Shown here one piece after another: positions 17,966-27,144 of a stretch of DNA of 32,965 nt. Source of the DNA: Bacteroidota bacterium (GTDB taxonomy: Bacteria > Bacteroidota > Bacteroidia > Chitinophagales > Saprospiraceae); the NCBI GenBank assembly GCA_029567325.1, contig JAKQLF010000167.1, positions 1 through 32,965 on the forward strand, in the 5' to 3' direction. Numbering within the stretch: position 1 is the stretch's first letter; every line of letters begins with the position of its first letter. A program made the position numbers and the translations under genes. The notes beneath the pieces were generated by a model that saw only the letters and a program-made list of their open reading frames with translations, had not been told where the DNA came from and searched no databases.

Positions 17966-19618
17966 TCAAATTGAAGGATCTTTTTTGCCAAACTTTTTAG
18001 TAATGAATGCGGTCACATAAGCCACTGCGTTTTGCAATGCCTCAAATTTAGAGTCTTTCTGGGCTTTGATGGTCACATAAATGGCAACTGGAACTAAGAT
18101 AATGGAGGAAATCCAAGCACCAGTAAACCCACTATAAGTCTGATTTTTGGTTAGTTTTTCTCCCATAATGGAGGTAATGATGAAAAGCATATAGAATAAA
18201 ATGGCAATGAGAAACGGATAACCATAACCCCCTTTTCTGATGATAGAACCCAATGGTGCACCAATAAACATGAAAACAATACATATAAAAGCGAAGCTAT
18301 ACTGCTGAAACAACCTCAATAAATACATCTGTTTCACACGCTCGATGTCGTTATTATTATTCATAGCGCTCAGTGCATTCTCCAACCTAGCACCTACAAT
18401 AGAAGATGCCCTAAAGACTATAGTTTTATAAGAAGCGGTATCAATGGTTTCTCTAAAAGTTTTGTACTGCGACAAATCAAATAATTGGCTTTGGCGAATG
18501 CCTTTGATACCGGGTTGCTCAGCTTGTTCCTCAAGCAACTGTCTGGCATTGGACAACAAATCTTTGGGAACAATGCTTTGATTGGTATCTAATTTTGACT
18601 CCGCCAAGAGTAATTTTTTATTCTTAATACGCTTGTCAACGATCTCTGTAGTCATTTGTAAAGCTGCAGTATCCTTTTGATAGGCCAAGACTGACTTAAA
18701 CCATTGTAAATCAGGAAAGAAATTTTTTAACTCGTGATACTCATACTTTAGGTTTTTTAGAAATTCAGACCTTTTGCTATCCAAAGAATCAATTGCGTCG
18801 AGTAATTGAAAGGTATTGAGCATGTCTTCCTTATTCCGATTGATATCCAAACCACCTTCATCAAATTTAAATTCGCTCATGTCGAGCACCTTGTGGTATG
18901 ATTTATAGGAGGTCCTTAGTAAAGGGTAGGATGTTGTTCCATCATCTCTTTTTTTGCGCTGGTCTTCCTGATAAATACTTCCATTGTACAAATCCATGAC
19001 AAAATATCTACCTGAACTATCCGTAAACATTCGAGCAGAATCAGACTTGATCATGTTGAGTAAAGTGCGGTCGGCTCTCGATTGATCATACATCAAGACG
19101 CCTTGCATGTCTATTTCATTTGCATCCTTTTTATCCACTCTTATTACAAAATCATTGAAGTCGTCGTTGAAAACCTTCTCTTCGATAAATAGACTGGATT
19201 TTTGCTTCCTGATTACCTCAAAGCGCTTTTTGAATTGAAAGGAAGCAATAGGTTTGAGATAATTTGAAGTGAAAACAGAAAACAAGAAAGTGAAGAAAGA
19301 AAGTGCAATGCCAGAAGCCATAATGCGCATCAACGGCATGCCAGCGGATTTGAGACTTGTCATCTCATATCTTTCAGCCAAATTACCAAATACCATTACC
19401 GAGGCAATCAAAATAGAAATTGGCAAAGCCATTGGCACAATCATCATCCCGTAATAGAGGATCAGTTCAAGAATATCTAGAACAGAAAAACCCTTACCAA
19501 GGATTTCATCGATGTACTTCCACATAAACTGCATGATCAATACAAATTCCGCCACAAAAAATGACAGGATGTATGGTCCCATGAAGCTTCGTAAGATGAG
19601 CCAATCTACTTTTTTCAA
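17966..19618 (-). CDS. LptF/LptG family permease (lipopolysaccharide export)
   Basis: This 550-residue inner-membrane protein of the YjgP/YjgQ family should be part of the LptB2FG transporter that extracts lipopolysaccharide from the inner membrane. Three N-terminal helices (about 13-35, 60-78, 98-120) contain the conserved GMMIVPMALPISILIA and ERYEMTSLKSAGMP blocks. A long periplasmic beta-jellyroll follows, with an extra charged, helical insert (about 270-400) usual in Bacteroidota homologues. Three C-terminal helices (about 440-520) include FMFIGAPLGSIIRKGG, the hallmark of the family. F versus G cannot be decided. The gene is 16 bp downstream of the HerA-like ATPase gene and probably shares its transcript. 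Confidence 0.9.
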   Translation of the reverse strand: MKKVDWLILRSFMGPYILSFFVAEFVLIMQFMWKYIDEILGKGFSVLDILELILYYGMMIVPMALPISILIASVMVFGNLAERYEMTSLKSAGMPLMRIMASGIALSFFTFLFSVFTSNYLKPIASFQFKKRFEVIRKQKSSLFIEEKVFNDDFNDFVIRVDKKDANEIDMQGVLMYDQSRADRTLLNMIKSDSARMFTDSSGRYFVMDLYNGSIYQEDQRKKRDDGTTSYPLLRTSYKSYHKVLDMSEFKFDEGGLDINRNKEDMLNTFQLLDAIDSLDSKRSEFLKNLKYEYHELKNFFPDLQWFKSVLAYQKDTAALQMTTEIVDKRIKNKKLLLAESKLDTNQSIVPKDLLSNARQLLEEQAEQPGIKGIRQSQLFDLSQYKTFRETIDTASYKTIVFRASSIVGARLENALSAMNNNNDIERVKQMYLLRLFQQYSFAFICIVFMFIGAPLGSIIRKGGYGYPFLIAILFYMLFIITSIMGEKLTKNQTYSGFTGAWISSIILVPVAIYVTIKAQKDSKFEALQNAVAYVTAFITKKFGKKDPSI

Positions 19619-19634
19619 AATGTTTTTGTTCTAG

Positions 19635-21224
19635 TTAAAACCAGGGGAAGACACTTTTTTTGCGTGTTGAAGTGGTCCTTCTGGTTGTTGTTTTTATGCC
19701 CAGCACGCCAAGTAGTCCTCTAGTGATTTCTTTGGCTACAGCAGTACCAATAGAACGTGTAGTTGAATTATTTATGACTTTTTCAAATGTAGATTTTTCT
19801 TGACGGCCACTGGAAGAAGGTCTTGCCATTTCATTTTGCCTTCTGAGTTCTTCTTGTATTTGTTCACTTTGGGCCTCTTCTATCTTTCCAGATAAGATAT
19901 CATATGCACTTTCTCTATCAATCTTATTTTGATACTTCGGCACGATCATAGAGCGGAAAATGATGTCATCCAATTCTCTTTGCGTTAATATATCCATGCG
20001 CGATTGTGGAGCTCTGAGAAAAGTGTGAACCAAAGGAGTTGGAATACCTTTTTCGTTGAGCGCCGTGATCATTGCTTCACCAATTCCCATGGAGGTAAGT
20101 AATTCGTCAACCGCATAATGGGTTGTGTAAGGAAAGTTCTCAGCAGCCATTTTGATGGCTTTTCTATCTTTTGCTGTAAAAGCTCTCAATGCATGTTGCA
20201 CTTTGAGTCCTAATTGACTGAGCACAGAGTCTGGAATATCAGTAGGATTTTGGGTACAGAAGAAAATACCCACCCCTTTTGACCTGATGAGTTTTATAAT
20301 AGTTTCAATTTGATCTTGTAACACTTTTGAAGCCTCATTAAATACTAGATGTGCTTCGTCTATAAAAATGCAAAGTTTTGGTTTATCCAAATCACCTTCT
20401 TCTGGAAAGGTTGAATAGATTTCTGCCAAAATTTGTAACATGAAAGTTGAAAATAATTTTGGTCTGTCTTGCAAATCAGTTACTCTCAGGATGGAAACCA
20501 TGCCTTTACCACTGCTATCTAGTCTGCATAAATCATCGGGGTCAAAGGAGACTTCGCCAAAGAAAACATTGGCTCCTTGTTGTTCCAATTCTATGATTTT
20601 CCGCATGATGGTGCCAACTGTAGTAGAGGAAATGCTTCCATATTCCGCTTTGATGGCATCTTTACCTTCATTGGTCAAATATTGCAATGCTTTTTTTACA
20701 TCATCCAAATCCAGCAAGGGTAACTGATTGTCATCACACCACTTAAATAATAGAGATATGACTCCTCCTTGTGTATCATTGAGGTCTAGAATTTTTGAAA
20801 ATAAGACTGGTCCAAATTCGCTGACGGTGGCTCTTAGCCTTACCCCAACTTCATCAGATAATGATAAGAACTCAACAGGACTAGAATCAGGGATGTATGG
20901 TAAACCAATTTTGTCATGCCTTTCAATAAACTTGGGATTCTCGTCTGCTATTTTAGCAATACCAGAAAGGTCACCTTTGATATCCATCAATAAACATGGT
21001 ATACCATTGGTCGACAATTGCTCTGCTATAATTTGTAGGGTTTTCGTCTTACCAGTACCTGTTGCTCCTGCAATTAAACCATGTCTGTTTAAGGTTTTAA
21101 GTGGTATTCTTACCAGGTGGTCTGTCAAAATTTCATCACCTATACGTCCTGCTCCCATTATAATTGACCCTCCATTAAAGCGATATCCTTCAATGATGTC
21201 TTTTTTCAACTGCTCAACTGACAT
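19635..21224 (-). CDS. HerA-like DUF853 ATPase (YjgR type)
   Basis: This 529-residue cytoplasmic P-loop ATPase has HGLIAGATGTGKTKT (Walker A 53-60) and LCIFIDEAH (Walker B, D289-E290). Its blocks LLMDIKGDLSGIA, GVRLRATVSEFGPVLFSKIL and FFCTQNPTDIPDSVLSQLG are characteristic of the DUF853/helicase HerA-like family. A Lys/Arg/Thr-rich tail ends in FPWF. The family is widespread but its role in bacteria is poorly defined; a motor acting on DNA or protein is plausible by fold. The LptF/G permease gene follows 16 bp downstream. Confidence 0.88.
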   Translation of the reverse strand: MSVEQLKKDIIEGYRFNGGSIIMGAGRIGDEILTDHLVRIPLKTLNRHGLIAGATGTGKTKTLQIIAEQLSTNGIPCLLMDIKGDLSGIAKIADENPKFIERHDKIGLPYIPDSSPVEFLSLSDEVGVRLRATVSEFGPVLFSKILDLNDTQGGVISLLFKWCDDNQLPLLDLDDVKKALQYLTNEGKDAIKAEYGSISSTTVGTIMRKIIELEQQGANVFFGEVSFDPDDLCRLDSSGKGMVSILRVTDLQDRPKLFSTFMLQILAEIYSTFPEEGDLDKPKLCIFIDEAHLVFNEASKVLQDQIETIIKLIRSKGVGIFFCTQNPTDIPDSVLSQLGLKVQHALRAFTAKDRKAIKMAAENFPYTTHYAVDELLTSMGIGEAMITALNEKGIPTPLVHTFLRAPQSRMDILTQRELDDIIFRSMIVPKYQNKIDRESAYDILSGKIEEAQSEQIQEELRRQNEMARPSSSGRQEKSTFEKVINNSTTRSIGTAVAKEITRGLLGVLGIKTTTRRTTSTRKKSVFPWF

Positions 21225-21645
21225 TATATCTATTTTTTTACAAATATAACAATCAACAATAGATTGAGAACCAACAACAACTATTTTCTTAATGATTGTT
21301 GTTATCTGCGGTTTGATAATTTGACAAGTGTGGATATTTTTTAAGCTGTAAAAATCCTAATCATCAAAAAATCAGAAAAAATGTTTTGAATATTAAGTTT
21401 TTGGATTTTTGAGCGCCTAATAATATTTGCCTTATGAAATGTGTCTTTCAAGAATTTAAACAAAAAGAGAAGAGATGAAATCGAAATAATATTAAGTATA
21501 TTTGATCAAGATATACCAAACTAAATATGGATTGACCAGAATTGTTGTGCCGAAAATTTGATCTAGTTCGAAGAGAGAAATTGAAGCATAGCCTTAGCTG
21601 ACGAAATTGAACGATGAAGATATCGATTAAATTTGCAACAAGAAA
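21225..21645. other. Intergenic with probable decayed coding relic
   Basis: The left part is the upstream region of the HerA-like gene and holds an 8-bp hairpin without a T tract (AACAACAA 21273-21280, TTGTTGTT 21296-21303). From about 21470 one plus-strand frame reads protein-like pieces such as RRDEIEIILSIFDQ and ALADEIER broken by in-frame stops. Another frame just before 21646 gives IKFATRK. These pieces run towards the frame of the next gene and look like its ruined 5' half. This is a by-eye judgement. Confidence 0.35.
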
Positions 21646-22170
21646 ATGGTCAAATTCATTTCCGATTGGTATAATATAGACTCAAGAAAACACATCATGA
21701 ATATTAATGAAGTTGAATTTCCAGATAGATATCGTCTAGTAGTAAGACGATTACAGAGGGCAGTTGAGGGCAAAGAATTGGAAGAGTATATCCGTATGGA
21801 GGAAGATATTCAAGCTGAGCTTGATGATTTATACATGTTTTTTATAAAGGCAAAACAAGAAAGCGAACAAGCGCGAAAAGAAAGCGAACAAGCGAGAAAA
21901 GAGAGCCAGCAAGCCCGAAAAGAAAGCCAGCAAGCCCGAAAAGAGAGCCAGCAAGTACGAAAGGTGACCGAGCAAGTACGGAAAGACATTGAGCAAACAC
22001 AAAAATATGTTGAAGTTGCCAAGAAAGAGTTGGCGAAAGCTAATAGTGTAAAGGAAGAAGCTGTGGTATTGCTTATAAACTCGGGTATGGATAAATCTAT
22101 CGTAGCATCAAAATTAAAAATTACATCAGCTGATATCGATAAGATATTGAGAATGAGAGAAGAACAATAA
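21646..22170 (+). CDS. Coiled-coil protein, probably the surviving C-terminal part of a decayed Rpn/PD-(D/E)XK-like gene
   Basis: The open frame has 174 codons; an internal ATG at 21697 (MNINEVEFPDRYRLV) is an equally good start. A helical segment (VVRRLQRAVEGKELEEYIRMEEDIQ) is followed by seven heptads of the KESEQAR type, which predict a long coiled coil. The tail AVVLLINSGMDKSIVASKLK...DIDKIL resembles the small helix-turn-helix-like C-terminus of Rpn/PD-(D/E)XK transposase-like proteins. The nuclease domain that should come first is missing, and the upstream DNA shows broken coding pieces, so this is likely a pseudogene fragment. Family assignment is tentative. It lies 127 bp ahead of ssrA, a common integration hotspot. 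Confidence 0.45.
   Translation: MVKFISDWYNIDSRKHIMNINEVEFPDRYRLVVRRLQRAVEGKELEEYIRMEEDIQAELDDLYMFFIKAKQESEQARKESEQARKESQQARKESQQARKESQQVRKVTEQVRKDIEQTQKYVEVAKKELAKANSVKEEAVVLLINSGMDKSIVASKLKITSADIDKILRMREEQ
21859..22005 (+). repeat. 21-bp tandem repeat, seven copies (coding heptads)
   Basis: Copies begin every 21 bp from 21859 with unit type GAAAGCGAACAAGCGCGAAAA. Copies 1-5 are nearly identical, copies 6 and 7 diverged. In frame each gives one heptad (KESEQAR, KESQQAR, KVTEQVR, KDIEQTQ). Unit length equals exactly seven codons, so gain or loss of copies keeps the frame. Confidence 0.9.
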
Positions 22171-22297
22171 TCAAAAAAGCTTTTGGCTCATCCAATCGTC
22201 AAAATTTTATTAATTTCGATTTAGACTTGGAACTATTTGACATGTCTATTCGTTACCTGATTGAATCTTTTGAAGGAAAGATCAAAAATTGAAATTT

Positions 22298-22661
22298 GGG
22301 GTTGACCGGTATCGACAGGGAAGTGATCTGGTTAGTAAGCATGTCGGAGCAAGGTTGCTCACTCCGTTAAAAATGGTAATCGAACAATAATTGGCGAGTC
22401 TAACTACGCCTTGGCTGCTTAATTTTAGAAATTAAGTGCCTTGAAGCACCTTGCTTGATTCCTGGTACACAGCAAGACGCTTTCAAAAACTTCAGGATAG
22501 ACCATCAGAGTTTCTTGGCTGGTGATCGAAACTTAAAAGGATAGGGGAGGCATACGTCGTCTTTATACTGACGCCCGACCGAAATCCCTGAATAAAGACT
22601 AAACATGTAGAAGGCTTTCAAGAGCTTTGTCTGGACAGGAGTTCGATTCTCCTCAGCTCCA
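22298..22661 (+). ncRNA. ssrA: tmRNA (transfer-messenger RNA)
   Basis: The 5' end GGGGTTGACCGGTATCGACAGGG and the 3' T-arm AGGAG-TTCGATT-CTCCT followed by CAGCTCC-A are diagnostic of tmRNA. GGGGTTG (22298-22304) pairs with CAGCTCC (22654-22660), leaving discriminator A22661. The mRNA-like part encodes the tag GESNYALAA (22393-22419, stop TAA 22420-22422), close to other Bacteroidota tags. With SmpB it rescues stalled ribosomes and marks the peptide for proteolysis. The bases after the discriminator are CTCCA, so CCA is not encoded directly and would need to be added. An intrinsic terminator follows. Confidence 0.97.
22393..22422 (+). other. tmRNA proteolysis tag reading frame (GESNYALAA-stop)
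   Basis: GGC is the presumed resume codon. The frame GGC-GAG-TCT-AAC-TAC-GCC-TTG-GCT-GCT-TAA ends in LAA, the hydrophobic C-terminus recognised by tail-specific proteases such as ClpXP. Confidence 0.9.
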
Positions 22662-22671
22662 CTCCAAAATC

Positions 22672-22715
22672 AAAGAGCATATTTTAGCATAAACACTAAA
22701 GTATGCTCTTTTTTT
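22672..22715 (+). terminator. Rho-independent terminator of ssrA
   Basis: AAAGAGCATA-TTTTAG pairs with CTAAAG-TATGCTCTTT around a short loop, followed by a run of T (to 22715). It lies 10 bp after the tmRNA 3' end. Confidence 0.88.
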
Positions 22716-22866
22716 ATGCCTGAAATCAATGTTATTGAAATTGATTTTAAATAGGCAATTGTAATTTTATGCGAAAGGATATTATTATTCTGATCACATC
22801 TTCGAAATATCCGTTGTATTTTCTATATTTCGCGAACAATTCGTAAAACTTCAAAATTTAACTGAA

Positions 22867-23373
22867 ATGCCAACTAACTATTATCTATTTTTTGTAACGG
22901 CCCTCATACCACTTCTTATGGGGTTCATTTATTATCATCCAAAAGTATTGGGCAATGTGTGGATGAAGACCAATAATTTTAATGAGGAAACTATGAAAGG
23001 TGCAAACATGGCACTCATTTTTGGTCTCACTTATGTATTTGGAATTATCATTAGTTTAATGATGACATCTATTATCATACATCAAAGTCATATAGCATCA
23101 ATATTGGTTCCAGAAGTTAGTGACAAAACAAGCGCTGCTTATCAGGATATGGTTGAATTCATGGGTAAATATGGAATGCGATACAGAACAGCCTCCCATG
23201 GTATGGTGCATGGTGGTGTCATCGCCCTTTTATTTGTGACACCAATTATCGCAATCAACTCCCTTTTTGAAAGAAGAGGTTGGAAATATGTTTTGATTCA
23301 TGCGGGATACTGGTTTTTGACCTTGGTTGCTATGGGCGCCATTCTTTGTCCAGCACTTAATTATGAAATGTAA
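22867..23373 (+). CDS. DUF1761 family membrane protein
   Basis: This 168-residue protein has four predicted membrane helices (about 6-23, 48-70, 117-135, 142-162). Conserved DUF1761-like blocks are MGFIYYHPKVLGNVWMKTN near the start, GMVHGGVIALLFVTPI in the third helix, and YWFLTLVAMGAIL at the end. The function of the family is unknown. It is a single-gene unit between the ssrA terminator and a bidirectional terminator. Confidence 0.8.
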   Translation: MPTNYYLFFVTALIPLLMGFIYYHPKVLGNVWMKTNNFNEETMKGANMALIFGLTYVFGIIISLMMTSIIIHQSHIASILVPEVSDKTSAAYQDMVEFMGKYGMRYRTASHGMVHGGVIALLFVTPIIAINSLFERRGWKYVLIHAGYWFLTLVAMGAILCPALNYEM

Positions 23374-23390
23374 TACAAGTAATATTTAAT

Positions 23391-23428
23391 AAAAAACCCG
23401 CCCTATCAAATGATGGAGCGGGTTTTTT
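23391..23428. terminator. Bidirectional terminator between convergent genes
   Basis: AAAAAACCCGC (23391-23401) pairs exactly with GCGGGTTTTTT (23418-23428) around a 16-nt loop. A and T tracts on either side serve both the DUF1761 gene and the response regulator gene. Confidence 0.92.
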
Positions 23429-23451
23429 ATTATCCCATAAGATGAACAAAC

Positions 23452-24177
23452 TTATAATTTCTTTTCATTAATCATATCTAAAAGCTCATCTCTATAATTT
23501 TTCCCGATTGGAATCACTTTTACTTGGCCTTTTTCCATGACCTCAAGTGTGTTACCATCAAGTGCTAATACCTTGCCCAAGTTTACAATGTATGATCTGT
23601 GCACCCTTCTAAAATTTGAAGAATGCAATTTGTCTTCCAAAGATTTCATTGTCTGCAAAGCAATAACTCTACTATTTTCTTGTCTGATGATGACATAATC
23701 TTTAAGTCCCTCAATGTATATGATGTCAGAGAAATTTACCTTGATTAATTTTTTATCAGCCTTCACAAAGAAGTAATCATCACCAATCTCTTCAATAGTA
23801 TCTGTACCCTGTTTTCTGATCATGATGCGTTCAGTCGCTTTGCTTACCGCTTTCATAAAACGGTCCATTGAAATGGGCTTGAGCAAGTAATCAACTGCAT
23901 CTAGTTCAAATCCTTCAAGTGCAAAGTCTGGAAAGGCTGTTGTAAAAACAACAGCAGGTGGATTACGCAAAGACCGCAAAAATTCTATTCCTGTAATTTG
24001 GGGCATTTGTATGTCTAGAAACATGAGATCAACCTCATGATTTTTGAGGGCTTCAATTCCTTCAAGTGCATTATTACAACGTGCGACCAATTCCAAATTT
24101 GGCATTTTTGCAATGAATGTTTCCAGAATATCCAATGCTAGCGGTTCGTCGTCGACTATTAAGGTTTTTATTGTCAT
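23452..24177 (-). CDS. LytTR-family response regulator
   Basis: This 241-residue protein has a receiver domain (1-120) with VDDEP (D9, D10), phosphoacceptor D55 in LMFLDIQMP, switch residues in FTTAF, and the conserved Lys in LLKPIS. A LytTR DNA-binding domain follows at about 140-236, with YIEGLKDYVII, MKSLEDKL, FRRVHRSYIVNL and IPIGKNYRDEL. It should be phosphorylated by the sensor kinase encoded 6 bp upstream and then control transcription. Targets are unknown. This LytTR/LytS-type pair is the commonest two-component layout in Bacteroidota. Confidence 0.94.
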   Translation of the reverse strand: MTIKTLIVDDEPLALDILETFIAKMPNLELVARCNNALEGIEALKNHEVDLMFLDIQMPQITGIEFLRSLRNPPAVVFTTAFPDFALEGFELDAVDYLLKPISMDRFMKAVSKATERIMIRKQGTDTIEEIGDDYFFVKADKKLIKVNFSDIIYIEGLKDYVIIRQENSRVIALQTMKSLEDKLHSSNFRRVHRSYIVNLGKVLALDGNTLEVMEKGQVKVIPIGKNYRDELLDMINEKKL

Positions 24178-24183
24178 GTTGAT

Positions 24184-25242
24184 TTAATTAAGATTTATTT
24201 TCAAATTTACAGTATAACTATTGGGATGATCCATAATATCAAGACTATATTGATTGGGATACAAAAGCTCCAATCGTCTTTTTACATTCACCAACCCTAT
24301 GCCTCCACTTTTCTTCTCACCTCTTGAAGGTAGAATAGGAGCCTTAGAATTCTCAATGATGATGTCTACATTTTCAGGGTGTCCTGTCAAATTTATTTTT
24401 ACAAAGCCTTCACTGATTTGATGATTGAGTCCGTGTTTAAAACAGTTTTCAATGAATGGTATAAACATCAAAGGTGCAATTTTTTGATTTTTTATCTCTC
24501 CACCAACATGAACTTCTACATGAAATTTGTTCCCGTGTCTTAGTTTTTCCAACTCCAAATAATTTATCATATAGTTGACCTCCTTTTCCAATGGAACTTG
24601 CTTTTCATTACATTCGTACAACATATAACGCATCATTTCTGATAACCGCAAGACAATTTCTGGCGCAAGGTCTGATTTCTTGAGCGTGAGTGCATATAAG
24701 CTATTCAATGTGTTGAAGAGGAAGTGTGGGTTGATTTGTGACTTCAAAAATTTTAGTTCAGATTGGAGATTTTCACTTTTCAATTCTTGTTTTACTTTTT
24801 GACTTCTTATCCAATCGTTCATGATGTAATAAATCGACGATCCTGCTCCAACTAAAAAGGTAGATAAAAAGACCATTTTTTGATTACCCAGTGAGTAGTC
24901 GCGCATTATGTTTAAAGAAGTAGCATAAAATAGACAAAAAGACTTTATTGGTGTAAATACAATCGCTGTTATCAACAAATACAATAAATGCAGACCAAAA
25001 TTATTGTCCTTTAGATATAATGGGAATAAATAATACTTATTAAAATAAACCACCAAAGCGAAAAAAGAGACATTCACAAGTTCATACCATAATTCTGGCA
25101 AAAAACCAACTGAACTTTGGTTGAGAATTGCTAAAATGATGGACATCACAATCCAAAATGTACTATGTTGCAAAATCACATTGTGAGTGAAATGCTGTAA
25201 TAAGGTTTTGAAGCTTGTATTGAGCTTTAATGCCAAAGTCAT
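24184..25242 (-). CDS. LytS/YehU-type sensor histidine kinase
   Basis: This 352-residue protein has about four membrane helices (about 28-46, 56-74, 83-105, 123-142) and no large extracytoplasmic domain. A His_kinase (PF06580-type) segment begins LKSQINPHFLFNTLNSL (H173 is the phosphorylated His). It ends in an ATPase domain with the N-box MFIPFIENCFKHGL and the G-box GGIGLVNVKRRLELLYP. All key residues are present. It is first in a two-gene operon with the LytTR regulator. The ligand sensed by the short membrane domain is unknown. Confidence 0.93.
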   Translation of the reverse strand: MTLALKLNTSFKTLLQHFTHNVILQHSTFWIVMSIILAILNQSSVGFLPELWYELVNVSFFALVVYFNKYYLFPLYLKDNNFGLHLLYLLITAIVFTPIKSFCLFYATSLNIMRDYSLGNQKMVFLSTFLVGAGSSIYYIMNDWIRSQKVKQELKSENLQSELKFLKSQINPHFLFNTLNSLYALTLKKSDLAPEIVLRLSEMMRYMLYECNEKQVPLEKEVNYMINYLELEKLRHGNKFHVEVHVGGEIKNQKIAPLMFIPFIENCFKHGLNHQISEGFVKINLTGHPENVDIIIENSKAPILPSRGEKKSGGIGLVNVKRRLELLYPNQYSLDIMDHPNSYTVNLKINLN

Positions 25243-25530
25243 TTCTGCTTTATAGGTTTGTATATGATTGATTCGTGCCTCTTTTAAAATGATCCTTCAA
25301 AAATAAGCAGATATTGATTAGAATGTTTGAAATGATAGACAAATTAGGGCTTTTGAAAGATGAATGGTTATAAATGTTGAGAAAATCGGACCTTGTGGTA
25401 ATACTTCGATTCATAAATTGGAGAAATGTAGACAGATTGTGAAAAAATGGTCATAGATCAATATTTTAGGTTTAATGGAAAAGTTTGTCATTCCATTTTA
25501 TGTTTATTAATTTAGCATAAAATCAAACAA

Positions 25531-27108
25531 ATGGACCTCAGAATAACATTAAAATTTATCAGCACGATTTGTTTTTTAATAAGTGCTTTTCACAATACCA
25601 ATGCGCAAATTTCTAGCGCCCAGATCGACAAATTGGTAGAAGAATCCATGGCAAAAATGAATGTGGCTGGTGTAGCTGTCGCGGTTGTAAAGGACGGCAG
25701 AGTCGTTCATAGTAAAGGTTATGGAGTGAAATCCGTTAAAACCAAAGAAAAAGTGGAGGCAAATACCTGTTTTGCAATTGCCTCAAATAGCAAAGCTTTT
25801 ACGACAACTGCACTCGCCATCTTGGTGGAAGAGGGTAAACTCAAATGGACAGATAAAGTCATTGACCACATTCCTGAGTTTCGCATGTACGATCCTTATG
25901 TTACCGAAAACTTTAATATACAGGATCTACTCACACATCGCAGTGGTTTAGGATTGGGCATAGGGGACTTAATGTTTTTTCCAGATGGAAGTGATTTTAC
26001 AATAGATCATTTATTAGGGGTATTCCAACATTTCAAACCAGTTTCAGCTTTTCGCACAAAATATGATTATGACAACCTGCTTTATTTAGTTGCAGGAGAA
26101 GTGATCAAAAGAGTAAGCGGTATGACTTGGGAGCAATTTATTCAAAAGAAAATTATGGAACCATTGCAAATGGATAAAAGTTTTCCTGCCTTACCCGATG
26201 TCAGTAATCAAGGCGGAATTTCTTATCCTCACAATACCATAAATGGCAAATTAATAGCCTTGCCTCATTTTAAAGAAATGGTGAATGGAGCAGCTGGCGG
26301 AATTTATGCTAATGTTGAAGACCTATCTAAGTGGATATTGTGTCATCTCAATAAAGGCAAATATGGGCCAAATTTGAGCAAACAACTTTTCAGTGAGCAA
26401 AGCCAAAGAGAAATGTGGAAAATACACACCGTCTTGGAGGCAAATCGCAATCCTAGGTACAAAACTCATTTTGCGGGATATGGTTTAGGTTGGGGTTTGA
26501 GTGACGTACTTGGAAACATGGTTGTGACCCATACTGGTGGATTACCAGGAATGCTTTCAAAAACTTTATTGGTTCCAGACTTAAATATGGGGTTTGTCAT
26601 CCTCACCAATACAGAGCCAGGCGGGGGAGCCCTTTTTTCTGCAGTCTCTCAAACCATTCTTGACAGTTACCTTGGTTTACCAGATAATGGTTGGGTGGAT
26701 ATTTATAGTAATGGTTTGCAGGAAGGACAAAGTGTAGGGGATAGTGTAGTTGCTGAAGTTTGGGCAAAAGTAAAAATGAACGCTGATCAAAAAATAAATT
26801 TTAAAAATTTCACTGGAACTTATCGAGACGCTTGGTTTGGTGATGTGGAAGTGTTTAATAAAAATGACAAATTATATATAAAATGTGTGCGATCACCAAA
26901 GTTAAATGGGCAATTGCAGTTCTATAATGCCAACACTTTTGCAGTGAAATGGGAATATCAAGATATGAATGCAGATGCTTTTGTCATGTTTGATTTGTAT
27001 GAAAATGGTGCTGGTAAGGGAATTAAAATGAAAGGCATTTCTCCCAATATTGATTTTAGTTTTGACTTTCATGACTTGGATTTGAAAAGGGTAGATGTGG
27101 GTAAATAG
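25531..27108 (+). CDS. Secreted serine hydrolase, class C beta-lactamase/DD-peptidase fold
   Basis: This 525-residue protein has a signal peptide (to about residue 26, ...NTNAQ). The serine beta-lactamase-like domain has the SxxK nucleophile S85-N-S-K88, a YxN motif Y180-D-N182, and HTGG (334-337) in place of KTG. A C-terminal beta domain (about 420-525, DUF3471-like) begins with the FTGTYRDAWFGDVEV block. It probably acts in the periplasm or outside on an ester or amide (peptide, peptidoglycan or antibiotic-like). The HTG variant is common in esterase and D-peptidase members, so true beta-lactamase activity is doubtful. It is a single-gene unit; its stop lies inside a heptanucleotide repeat array. 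Confidence 0.88.
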   Translation: MDLRITLKFISTICFLISAFHNTNAQISSAQIDKLVEESMAKMNVAGVAVAVVKDGRVVHSKGYGVKSVKTKEKVEANTCFAIASNSKAFTTTALAILVEEGKLKWTDKVIDHIPEFRMYDPYVTENFNIQDLLTHRSGLGLGIGDLMFFPDGSDFTIDHLLGVFQHFKPVSAFRTKYDYDNLLYLVAGEVIKRVSGMTWEQFIQKKIMEPLQMDKSFPALPDVSNQGGISYPHNTINGKLIALPHFKEMVNGAAGGIYANVEDLSKWILCHLNKGKYGPNLSKQLFSEQSQREMWKIHTVLEANRNPRYKTHFAGYGLGWGLSDVLGNMVVTHTGGLPGMLSKTLLVPDLNMGFVILTNTEPGGGALFSAVSQTILDSYLGLPDNGWVDIYSNGLQEGQSVGDSVVAEVWAKVKMNADQKINFKNFTGTYRDAWFGDVEVFNKNDKLYIKCVRSPKLNGQLQFYNANTFAVKWEYQDMNADAFVMFDLYENGAGKGIKMKGISPNIDFSFDFHDLDLKRVDVGK

Positions 27109-27144
27109 TAAATAGTGAATAGTGAATAGTAAATAGTGAATGGT
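27103..27144 (+). repeat. RAATAGT heptanucleotide array, six copies
   Basis: Units AAATAGT, AAATAGT, GAATAGT, GAATAGT, AAATAGT and GAATGGT follow each other without gaps. The stop codon TAG of the serine hydrolase (27106-27108) is inside unit 1. A further AAATAGT occurs near 27173. The rest of the 334-bp spacer to 27442 shows no gene, only a -7-like box near its end. Confidence 0.9.

Noticed and set aside
20728-21249. 173-codon plus-strand ORF over the HerA-like gene
   Set aside because: The minus-strand frame carries intact Walker motifs and family blocks; the antisense frame shows nothing protein-like.
21859-22005. The 21-bp repeats as a CRISPR array
   Set aside because: Units abut without spacers, are not palindromic, and lie in frame inside an open reading frame encoding coiled-coil heptads.
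25531-27108. Calling the serine hydrolase a beta-lactamase resistance gene
   Set aside because: KTG is replaced by HTG and a DUF3471-like domain is attached, as in many esterase/peptidase homologues; resistance cannot be inferred.
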